Shown: one piece after another, positions 38,223 to 48,977 of the stretch | How the letters are laid out: every line of letters begins with the position of its first letter | Position numbering within the stretch: position 1 is the stretch's first letter | From: Ottelia alismoides | Taxonomy: Eukaryota; Streptophyta; Magnoliopsida; Alismatales; Hydrocharitaceae | Direction: 5' to 3' | Length of the DNA: 64,000 nucleotides | Assembly: GCA_037367405.1 (NCBI GenBank) | Contig: JAZKJV010004145.1 | Location: 620,001-684,000 of the forward strand | Notes under the pieces: generated by a model | Database searches by the model: none | Told to the model about the DNA's origin: nothing | The model's input: only the letters and a program-made list of their open reading frames with translations | Made by a program: the position numbers and the translations under genes

Positions 38223-38235
38223 TGGTATCAGATCC
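38223..38235 (+). promoter_or_regulatory. Primer-binding site of element A, second copy
   Basis: tggtatcagatcc matches the plant initiator tRNA-Met site except at one base (G to T after CAGA). Confidence 0.82.
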
Positions 38236-40900
38236 AAGTTCGGAGGTTTCAAATATGATCCATAAACCTAAGATGACATGGCCATTTTTGGTTGTGTGAA
38301 ATTTCAAAGCATTTTGTTTACACAACCATATTTTGTTTGATTATTTCACCATGTTTAATTTATTTAAATTGTGAGTTTATAATTGGATTACATTTTTATC
38401 TTATTAGAAAACCATGTTAATTGAGTTTACATGATTTGGAATCCACTTGCTGAAGTCATGGTTGTTTTAGTGAACATGTGCCCACTGTTGCAGGAATGGT
38501 ATTTTTAAAACGTAATCAAGAATTAACCACGATTTTAAAATGCCTAGAAATGCATGTTTATTACTTGTTTTATGTTGCAAATCAATTACATTTAGTTTGC
38601 ATTATTTGGAGTTTATTTGATCAAGATTTGTTAGTTTCAGTAAACATGTATTATTGCAGGAAACTTAATGTGATTGTCATTCAATTAGTTCATCGAAATT
38701 AATGGTTAATCTCTGGGAGTAACTATTTGTTAAATAGTTGTGAATTATTTAATGAATATAAATAATTTGAATGACCATAATCAACATGATAAGATAATTG
38801 ATTTTGATCAATTTGGTTATTATGAACTTTCTAACAACATTGAAACTTGAATAGGATTTGGGATTTATTTAGCAAATCTTCATATAGTATTCATAAAAAT
38901 GGTTTTGATAAATATTATATAGCATAACTTCTATTGAAAAAAATGAATATCATCTCAAATACAATATGATCAAATCACATTATCCTGACTTGAGGCGGAT
39001 ATGGTGTCTAGTTGAGGATCATTGGGGTAGCTGGCTACTCCATGAGCGGTCTGTTCCACATCTTATGCGTACTATCCATGACATGGGGTACAGAAAGGAT
39101 GACGTTTGAAATGATTATGTGGTATTTTTCTAATTATTAACATTTGTACAATGTGTATTTTCATATTATACCATCCTTCAAGTAACAATCAAGATTGTTT
39201 GTTGATTGTTTAGATTCGATTCATGATTGATTTAATATGGTCAACATATTGATATCCAATAAAACACTTTATTATAAATAGAGTAGTATTTCCCTGGGAA
39301 GAATTAATCATAATAAATATGATTCGTAATGAGTAATTAAAACTTAAATGAGATATGGAGGATCACATAAATGACATACGTGGTCTTCCATCAAGGCGAC
39401 GGGTTTCATTGTCTGGGATTGTATGTAGGAGACACTTGTCCAAAATGACGGCTCCTACATACAAAATGTATCTGGATCGATCTCTTTGCTTCTCGAAATA
39501 GTAAGGCCGAATACGTAGTGACCCCAATATCAGTTTCACATATTATTAGCGCGATATTGGATTGTGCATAGTGAATTCTATTCTTGTTGACTAGTGGTTC
39601 AATTAACGACAGGTCACCAGTTAGGGGTAGTGGATGTGGGCGTTAAAGACCAAATTAAGAAATGCAAGTGGGGCATGCAAGGCAGAATGGGTCCCCGCTT
39701 CTTTTTATCTGAGTTACAAGTTCTTCTATTATTCAGATGCAACAAAGATAAGAAAGGAGATCCCAGATCTTGCTTGAAATATAATGGTAAGTATATCTCT
39801 TACATTTAAAGTGAGTAAGGGAATGAACTTTCAGTAATGACAAGGCAAGATAGCTTTGATATAAAAATGCTAAATCGAAGTAAATTTTGTATTTATGCAA
39901 ATTATCTTATTTCTGATAACATACATTAAACCTACTCAAAATTATACTTAATGATAAGCAGTAAAATGTCATGGATTGGATACATGATCCAGTTATTGAT
40001 GGTTGAAATATGCAAATTTCCTCATAATAATGAAGAATGGCAATTAAATGGGCGATAGGATAACAACTTTAGATTATATGTCTCTATAGTATTGATCTCT
40101 CATCTATTATGCTTTGGAAGTATCATGTTGATGATGATCGTAATTATCTAAAATCCTTACAAATATAAGAAAATATTTTGGCATACATATGTGATCTCAA
40201 CATTTAATCATGAATGACTTCGTTCACTATATTATGCATAATGGTGGCTCGATAAGAGATGATGTACTCAAAATGCATGAGTACCTTCCTGAACCAAAGT
40301 TTTTAAGAGTTAAGATAGATGTAGTTATGACAAGTGTCGTCATTCAACTATGCTCAAGTCATTCAGGAGGTTTCATAATATTCATATTATATAAATTAAA
40401 TGAAGCATGTATAAATGTTGAAATACTCTTCTATTGAAATCTGTTGAGTTCAACATAAGAGGTCCTTAATCTTAAGCAAGGGTTGTTTATAGATGAGAGA
40501 AGCGTAGGGGAAGCATGGGTCTAACCCTAGTAAGAAGAAAAGTTAAAGACTTGACTATACTTCTGTGACTTCCATTTGACATCCAAAGAGTTGGATGAAT
40601 GCCAATAATGCAATAAGACGATGTACTGGTATTATGACTATATAGACTATCTTGGATCCTTATATACGGACTCAGATAGTGCATAAAAATAATCTACATC
40701 TACATTTAATCAATGAAATTTACTTGTTTATTTGATAAGATGAAGTCTAATAGTTGTATCTCATTTTTCTAATAACACTTGGAATTGGTTGCATATGTTT
40801 TAGAAGACTGGAATATTTGATCTTAAGGTTTAATAATCATCCACATGGATGATGATGCAATTGTTGCAACAATCTCCATTGGATAGATAGACTACATATT
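38236..40900 (+). other. Leader and gag-region remains of element A2
   Basis: Copy of 26,478-29,200. The leader hairpin is better kept here (ccaatatc 39,524-39,531; gatattgg 39,553-39,560). A short frame at 40,210-40,437 continues a segment also present in A1 and B; I cannot assign it to a gag motif. No intact gene. Confidence 0.6.
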
Positions 40901-40904
40901 TTCA

Positions 40905-43135
40905 GTGGGAGAGCCTTTATTCTCAGAGACTGTCTCGATGACTAAGATATTAGAATACATTCATTATTTATTTCTAAAATGTTCAAAAAAACATGAAGTT
41001 TGGAATAGACCTACCATAAAGAGTTATGATGGACATATTTCAGAGAGTAATCTAACATCAAAAGGAATCTACAAAATTAGAAAGTTAATTAATGGTTCAT
41101 TAACATTTCTAAATACTTAAATTAATTCTTAATAGATCAATAGGAGGATGAAGATCATTTGACAATGATCTGGTATCAAACGTCGGATATATGTCTATTA
41201 ATATGATCAATAGACTAGTAAGATATTAAAATTTAGGTTGTCTAAAGCTTCAAAACCTAAATACTTATAAATATTATATTCAAAAAAATTTCTGATAAAC
41301 CATTCTTTGGGAATGGTCTAAGATACCAAGGTATTGAAGCTCACATACATATCGATGTATGTGAACCTTTTATATCATAATAAACATTAATGATATGTGA
41401 TATCAATTAATGATTTTTGTTATATGAGATTTCTTCCCTTCACCTTAGAAATCTTTGAAATGTTCAAAGATTTCAACATTTTGGTTTAGGACCTAAGTTT
41501 GAAGGAAGATGAAAGAATTCGATCTAATCAAGGTAGCAAGTACCTATTAGATGAATTCAAGGGATACCTTATGGATAAAGGAATATCATTCTTATCTCAC
41601 TCCTCTTCATACACCTAAACTAAATAAAATTGTAGGGAGATGCAATTGGATCGTGTGTGACAAGATTTAATCAATGATGAGTCTTAGCATAATTACCTCT
41701 TAGTTTCCTAGTATATATGTAGTGGAAACTAAAATATTTATCTTTAATAAGATTCCAAGCAAGTTAGCTAGAATCTAGCACCTGAGAGTGCTACTTCATT
41801 AGGAATATAAAAGATGGTATTGGATACCTACTATATGGCCTTGAGATTCTTAAAAAATTTCATCTCTAAGTATATGATTCTTAGAGGATGAATTTCTTAA
41901 AAATCAAGATTAAAATAAAGTGAAGGAAGTTATCGAATCTTGAAAAGATAATGAGGCTCTCGAAATAGGAAACTAAAAGAGACAATTAAAGATAAAACAT
42001 TGATACCTCTTCAAATTAATTTGAGGGTGGTAAGACCACCTAAAGATATGGATTCCATCTGCGAGTTAATTCTGACAATGATTTGACCTCATATGATGAA
42101 GTTTCTAAGGATCATGACATGGAAAGATGGATGTCAAAACTAAAGTCTAAAGTAGACTTCATATAAAAGTGTTGTATATGGACCCTCAAAGATCCACCTA
42201 TATGTGTAAGACTCGTTAATGTGTAAATGGATCTTCAAGAGAAAGAGTGAACCTGATTGAGAAGGTAGAGACCCTCATAGCATGGCTCGTAGACATTAGC
42301 TACACACCGAAGAGAAGACATTGCTTGCAATGGGTCTTGCTCTCAAGTGACCATGCTTAAACCCATCAGAATATCGCTAACTATAGCCACACTACTTGAC
42401 TTTGACATCTATAAAATAGAAGTCAATATTGCATTCCTCTATGAAGTAGACCCAGGGTTTCAAAGTTGAGGAAAACAAGATGTGCAAGCTGAAGAACTCC
42501 ATTTATGGACTCAAATATGCTTCTAGTAGTTAGAACATCAAATTTAATGAAATTATAAAGTTTATGATTTCATAAAATAATAATAATGAACCATGTGAAG
42601 CTTAGTGGGAGTGCCAATGTGTTCATCGTGCTAAATCTAGATAGAATCCTAGTCATTTGGAATAATGTAAGGATGCTAATAAGTGTTTTATAATCTAGTT
42701 GTTCCATACCTTGAGATATAATTTCAAGGATACCTCTTAGATCTTAGTTATAAAAAGATTCAGAAGCATAGAATAGAGGGGATTGGGACCGTCACATTTG
42801 TAGTACACCTTGGACATATTCCATTTTCAAGAGAACCCCAAGGAAGACTTCCTTCCCTTAAGATATGGTATTGACCTATCTGAAAGGATAGCACCTTATA
42901 GAATCGAGGAAATGAATGCTCAAACTGCTTACCCATGCGCATCAGTTATGAGAAACATGGTGTATGTTAAATGAGTATAAAAACCAGATGTTTCTCATGC
43001 AATGGGAGTAGTAAACTATTACTAATCCTACTAAGGAGATAAAACACTTTATTGCAGTAATAACAATATCCTCAGAGAACGGCAAGATTTTGAGATAACA
43101 ATCTCAAAATCTTATCTTCAAGAACTTAATCCTTG
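40905..43135 (+). pseudogene. Element A2 integrase, reverse transcriptase and RNase H remnant
   Basis: Copy of 29,200-31,404. The clean frame at 40,905-41,120 carries the pre-integrase motif GHISESNLTSKGIYKIRKLI. Integrase text (KYLLDEFKGYLMDKG) follows near 41,545-41,600 and reverse transcriptase text (WIFKRKSE, MLKPI, CKLKNSIYGLK) near 42,225-42,520. As in A1, the active site is lost and RNase H is cut by gypsy-type sequence near 43,135. Confidence 0.8.
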
Positions 43136-46100
43136 TGAAGTCTCTCTCTCACTTGCAAGTAAATCAAACAATGACGGGGTTGGTCTCCCGTAAACAAGGG
43201 TTAATTTTAGTAAATTTTTTTGGTCCAATTCAATTTGCAGTCTTTATTTAAGAGATTAGTTGTCACCATAATTAATCCACACAAGCAATCACATCTACCA
43301 TCCAGTCCCAATTCCTTTACCCTGGGTTAGAAAAACTGAGAGAGGGAATCGGAAAATGCCGATGCAATTGAGAAAACGATGATGAATTCTTGAGTTAGAA
43401 TACTTAGAGTGCCTCCAGCTCTACTAGGAGATGCAATACGAAATTAAAATTTTACACAATAAAAATGCAAACGAGAAAACCGTTCCTAGACATGCGGCTC
43501 TATTAACGAGTGGTGAATAATAATTTGCACTAATCTAAGTGTATTGTTAAATGTGATGTGTGGTCCTATAGAGTATGAGCACAAGTAGAAAATTTGCTCT
43601 AAGTGCCGCTAGTGTAGGTCCTAGTCTATGTCAATAAACCACATGACCACGAAGAGTCCAATGTCAAGAGTCCGGGTAAATGCATGAGATTCCAAATGAA
43701 ATACGTTGTAAGTATGCAATTATTACAACTTAATTCAGAAAAAACAGAAAAATCTCTCTTCTCAAAACTTCTTATCATCTCAACAGCCGATTCAATCCAC
43801 AAATAATTAGCCTCTTATGCATTTCGAGATGTGTAGACTTCAAGAAAGCCGCTCCAAGTCCATTGGACCCTCGTACAAAAAAATAAAACTTATGTCAGAG
43901 AGAGATATCAATATATATATAAACAGAGAAATAATTGAAAAAATGAAATAATTACAAGGTAGTTCGACGGTCAGACTACCTGAGTTAATGGAAAACCAAA
44001 ATATAATTTTCTAAAATGATCCTAAGTCGTTTGCTTCCTTGGCAACGACGACATTGACAGATTGTTGATCACCTTAATTAATCATGTCATGTTGTTGTCG
44101 TCAGATAATCAGGAACCACACGAATTAATGAATCAACAAATAAATTTATCCATGATTTTATGTATTTCTAACCTAGGCAAGCCCTAGGGTCGACTCAGAG
44201 AGGCAAAGGAATAACGTCAGCAGAAATTAGATGAATTAGCTCCATCCAAACGAGATGTTTTTGTATTTTTTATGCAAAAGAAATGCCAATGCATAAATAC
44301 GATTGAACTAGTTTATTAAGGAATAGAATGATTTAGCCAAATTAATTTTAATACAAAATTGATCCAATTTAGTTAATTGTAATTTTCCTAGAAACCTAAT
44401 CCAATAATGAATGCAAAGTGTATTTTTTTGAATTTTTGATTTTAAAATACACAATGAAAAATGCAAACTTTTTAAGGGTTTTTATGCAATTATTCATACA
44501 AATAGAATGCAAAATTAATGACTTTTTTGTATGTGAATTATGATGAAATAAAGCGATAATAATATTTTTGGATCTTTTTGAGAATATAATAATTTTTTAT
44601 GAATTTTTTTGGAAATAGGGTGATTGTGAGCATTTAATTTCAAATAAGTCCACTAAATAAAATTACTTATAAATCAAATTATCTCAAAAAGATATGATAG
44701 GAAATCCAAGAGACTTGAAATTTCATAAAAATAGTATTTATGGATATAATTAAAAATCAACTACATCAGTCACTCAACAACTTATTTTATTCACAAGACA
44801 CATCCATTTTTTGTGAAATTTATGTAGTAATTAACGCAACGAGAAGCATCATCTTTGAATTTTGCACAATTTTTTATAATCATTTACTTAAATATGAATT
44901 TCAGACCACAGAATGGGTAAAATATCCAATTTTTCACCAAAATAATTTTAATAAATTACCCATTGCTCGTAAAAATCTAAATAAATAAACAAGTGACGGA
45001 TAATTAAATGGTCCTCAACATGCTATTTTTTATTAAAAAATGATGCAAAATGTATGTCCAAATTTTTACTAAATGTTTGGGGTGTCCGTGTAATACATAA
45101 ATAATTATTCAACGAAATAAAATGTGCCTAGGGGCACTTTTAAAATTTTAAAACATTAAAGGACTCAATATGCAATTTCCAGAAAAGAAACTAAAATGAC
45201 ATTTGATAAACATGTATTCCAAAAATGGAACCCAATAAGGCACGATATAGCAAGGGCGCATAGGCTTCTAAGGCATGGTTGGCGACGCGCAACCATGCAT
45301 ATGAGGGCGCGACAACATGGGCGGGAGGGTGGTGCATCAAGAGTCTGGTGTGTGACAGAATGATGGTAGTTGCGGGCGTGGAGGGTCATGTCTCCAAGGG
45401 TTGGGTGCCACGATTGGGAAGTGCATGGTGGATCTGTCTGTGGACGTGTAGGCAGCGCGCGGTTGAGGCGGAGGAGGACGATGGTTGCATGATGTCAGCG
45501 ATGGCGTCTGCGGTGGCAAGGGGGCCAAGTTAGTAGTGGCATGTTGTAGGCAGGAGGAAGATGGCATGGTGGTGCACCTGTAGGAGCAGGAAAGGCGACC
45601 AACAACGAGTGGTGTATGGAGGCACTTGTGGCTGCATGTGTGCAGAGGCAATGGATGTAGGTTGGTCAACGAGGGAACGATGGGTTGGACACCATGGGGG
45701 TAGCATGGCGCCCGTAGGAGACGAGGAAAAGATCCAGTTGATGGGTAGCATGGAGGTGACACGCAAGTAGTTGGTGGCCGCAGGTGACGACGGTTATAGC
45801 CTACAACGAGGGTGCAGCAGCCGCTGGCGGAGGGCGGAACTCGCACAGGGGTTGTTGGGGCGCAGGAACCTCAGGCGGCCAAGGTCGAGATGAAGTTGAT
45901 GCTTGGCAACAGAGATGGTTTGCGAAGGGTCGCGACTGGAGGTGCACGACCACGTAGGAAGTATCGGAGTAGGAGGCAGGGGGGATAGGCTCCCGTCTCC
46001 TGCAAGGACCCAAGCTGTAGTTTTTTAAAAATATATATTTTGGGTTACTGTAGTAAGTAATAATGAAAAGAAGCGAATGAAGAGGAGTTGATGTTATTAT

Positions 46101-46318
46101 GAAGATGATGATGTAAAAAAATAAAAGAGATGATTATGAGGTGGTGATGTTATGACGATGATTATGATGTGGATGTGGTGTAAAAAATAAAGATGATCAA
46201 AACAACAAAAATAATTTTAGATAATAAAAATCGAGGGGAAGATAGAAAATTTATGTATGGTTTATCGAATTTATAGAGCAGCTACGCTAGACTCCCATCA
46301 TCGCCTTGATGTGGTACT
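43136..46318 (-). repeat. Gypsy-type unit G3, left part, with GC-rich island
   Basis: Copy of G2. The GC-rich island lies at 45,243-46,018, with a 169-codon minus-strand opening (45,337-45,846) kept in both copies. It stops at gtact (46,314-46,318), where element B inserted, and continues at 56,962 after B. Confidence 0.65.
46314..46318. repeat. Target site duplication (left) of element B
   Basis: gtact precedes the LTR. The same five bases follow the 3' LTR at 56,962-56,966. Confidence 0.9.
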
Positions 46319-48077
46319 TGTTGGACATGCGAGCCCACGACGAGCCATTATGCAATAAATGTTATTGCGAATATCATTCCCTGATCTGAAATCAAGAATA
46401 ACTAATTTGCATAATAGGTCCCTTAGTACAATTAGGGTTATGTACCAGGGTCATCTTAATAATTATATAGTTGTTGGTTCAACTATTGAATCATAGAGGT
46501 TGGTGCTTGGATGAATATCTAAAGAGTTAGATTGAGGACTCATCAAGCACCATCAAATGATTGTTAAGAGATTATCTCCAGCCGGAGTAGGAGATGGCAA
46601 TCCTTTCTCACATAGGTTGATATCTGACCGACCTCTTGATGCAGGTCCTCCGCATAGAAATAGAGATTCGGAGGTGTCAGATAAGTTAGGTCAAAGAGTT
46701 GACTTAACGAGATCGAGATAACCAAAGACGTGTATCGTATGTTGTCATGGTATAGGCACGCATCCTCTGAGCGGAGACAGATGTGTTACTATATGTCTGA
46801 GTATGAACATTTGGCGGACCAATAGGTTGATGACCTAACCAAGGTCTATACACCGGTGCGCTAGTGTACATATAAGGGCATATGAGTAATACGATCTCTC
46901 AAAGGGATCATACAGGTTAACTAGTGAACCGGAAGACATGAGCTCACTCATGAGATATTGGGAAGAATCAAATTCCGTGCACGGTCGTCTCACTGTGGAA
47001 GCTTGACTGAATTTGTAGGTTTGATATATACTTTTGGAAAGTATATGATCAAGACCTAGGTATGATATATGCTTTTGGAAAGTATATGATCGATACCAAA
47101 TCCCAATGATCAAATGAGAAACTAATTGAAAAAACCCTGAAGTAGACAGTATAAAGTTGATCTAATACTTCGGGTTTATTCTGGGTCTTCCAGTATGCAG
47201 GATGTACAGGTGTTGGGAATACCTGAGGGTGATGTGATCATAAACGATTATATAACCATGACGCTTCCATTCCTAGGGAGTTATGAAACGGGTCTGGATT
47301 TTAGTGACTCCTCTCAGTAGAGAAGTAATCTGATCTTGGTCCAAATGTTGGACATTGATCTGAATGTGATTCAGATGCAATGAGAAGATTAGATTTGCGG
47401 TCTTGATTTAATCAAGCATCTATGGGAGGCCCGAGATCTGGATTTGAGATGTGATCTCAATATCCAAGTCACTATACGTGGAACAATACAATCGCCATGT
47501 CCTTATCTCCAAGTATCCTTGGAGAAAGTGCATTATCCTTGAAAGAGTTCATGGATAATTTCATTGTTGATATAAGTACCCAAGCATCTAGAAAATTGAT
47601 AATTACATGTGATCAAATTATCGTGGATAATATGAATTTGATTCATATTATAAGGAGAGATATCTAAGATAATTAAATGTGATTTAATTATCAAAGATAT
47701 GAATAATGTGAATGTGATTCATGTTATTTGGGCACATGAGAAAAGAGATCCTAGATTATTAAATGTGATTTAATTATCATGGATATGAATAATGTGGATA
47801 ACACTATCCATATTTATAATATATATTATAAATGTGATTCATAATATATAAGAGAGAGCATATTGTGATTTATGTTTGTTAATTAATTATTAATGTGAAT
47901 TGGATTCACATTAAATGATTAATTGAAAATATAATTTACATTTTATTTTGGGATGTGAATGCGATTCACATTTGTTTAATGGCATGATTAAAATATTTCA
48001 CAAGATAATTGTGAATTCTATTTGTGAAATAATTTACAACAATTGTTGTTGTAAATTTTGGAGATATATCATGAGAT

Positions 48078-48133
48078 AATGAAATCTCATGAGACAATGA
48101 GATCTCATGAGATAAATGAGATCTCATGAGAAG
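48078..48133. repeat. Palindromic atgagatctcatgag repeat in LTR B
   Basis: Three near-copies of a self-complementary 14-base unit about 21 bases apart (first copy gaaatctcatgag, then gagatctcatgag twice). The 3' LTR has the same at 56,087-56,142. The 11.7-kb duplication junction falls at the first unit. Confidence 0.85.
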
Positions 48134-48370
48134 AGTGGTCGTCCCCTATTTTGAGGGGATAAGGTTTATCTCCTCATTATCTCTAAGGATAATTAATTGA
48201 TTTGATTTGAATTTAAATATATTGATTTATCGACATATGTTAAATTAAATTAAATTAATTGTTGTTGTATTTTTCACAACAAGATCATAGCCATTGAAAG
48301 AAACACAAATCAATCTCAACCATTGATTGTGTGTTGTCCATGGATTGAGATCCATGGACTCCCAAAACCC

Positions 48371-48378
48371 TATATAAG
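48371..48378 (+). promoter_or_regulatory. TATA box of LTR B (5' copy)
   Basis: ccctatataagaagagg is followed about 40 bases later by the start of an open frame. The 3' LTR has the same box at 56,376-56,383. In copia LTRs the box in the right half of the LTR drives genomic RNA synthesis. Confidence 0.7.
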
Positions 48379-48412
48379 AAGAGGAACCCTTGCTCTTCAA
48401 TACATATGTTAG

Positions 48413-48880
48413 ATGATTATAATGAATGCTCTCTTCTTTCTCTCTACACGTCATGTGCCTCTCTCCATCTCTCTCTTGTGGGCATCCACCATGGAGCCTT
48501 TGGGAGAATCGACATCCCTGCAGCATCGTCGTTATGCTGCGGGAGTTCTTACTCATGGATCTCCATCTCCTTCGGTACGTCTCGCTCGTGAAGAAGATGT
48601 TGGATCTCGTGTGACGAGATCAGGAGATTCGCCACTTGGATCATCAACATGGATTGCGAGGACCATGCGATTCATCCCCCCGCTCGCAAGCGTCTCCTCC
48701 GGTGGATCGGACTTGAGACTGGAGGCATCTTGGTTTAGAGACTCGATCGCAACCATGCTTCAAGAGGTAATCCGATTACTTGTTTGTAGTTTATATGAAA
48801 CGATGCAAGAAGTGTTCTTGGATCATGTGGTTTCATCACATAAAAAATTTAATTTCCGTTGCATCGAGCAACTAGTGTGA
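48413..48880 (+). other. Open frame in the transcribed part of LTR B (155 codons)
   Basis: It begins 35 bases after the TATA box. An internal ATG at 48,491-48,493 has a strong start context (ccaccATGg). The stretch to 48,766 is clearly richer in G and C than the rest of the LTR, and ends in a splice-donor-like caagag/gtaatc (GT at 48,767-48,768). The 3' LTR keeps the frame from 56,418 but loses one G at the donor-like site and stops there (118 codons). No protein family is recognised. It may be only a leader exon. Confidence 0.45.
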
Positions 48881-48959
48881 CTAGTCACTCCCGATCGCAT
48901 TCGATGCGATGATCACGCTTTTGTGATGCGCTTGAGGATTTTTTACCGTATCCTTCAAG

Positions 48960-48977
48960 TGGTATCAGAGCCAGGTT
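48960..48977 (+). promoter_or_regulatory. Primer-binding site of element B
   Basis: tggtatcagagccaggtt matches plant initiator tRNA-Met over 18 bases, two bases after the LTR end. It is the best preserved of the primer-binding sites in this window. Confidence 0.93.

Larger units (their letters stand above)
36370..48087 (+). repeat. Unit 2 of the 11.7-kb tandem duplication
   Basis: It matches 24,636-36,349 in order and orientation. Unlike unit 1, its LTR B is not cut but continues to the complete element B. Confidence 0.9.
46319..48957 (+). repeat. 5' LTR of element B
   Basis: It runs from tgttggacatgcg to ccgtatccttca (2,639 bp). TATA box tatataag at 48,371-48,378 is a likely promoter. Downstream lies a GC-richer exon-like part ending in caagag/gtaatc. 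A short palindromic repeat (gagatctcatgag, three times) lies at 48,078-48,133. Confidence 0.92.
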
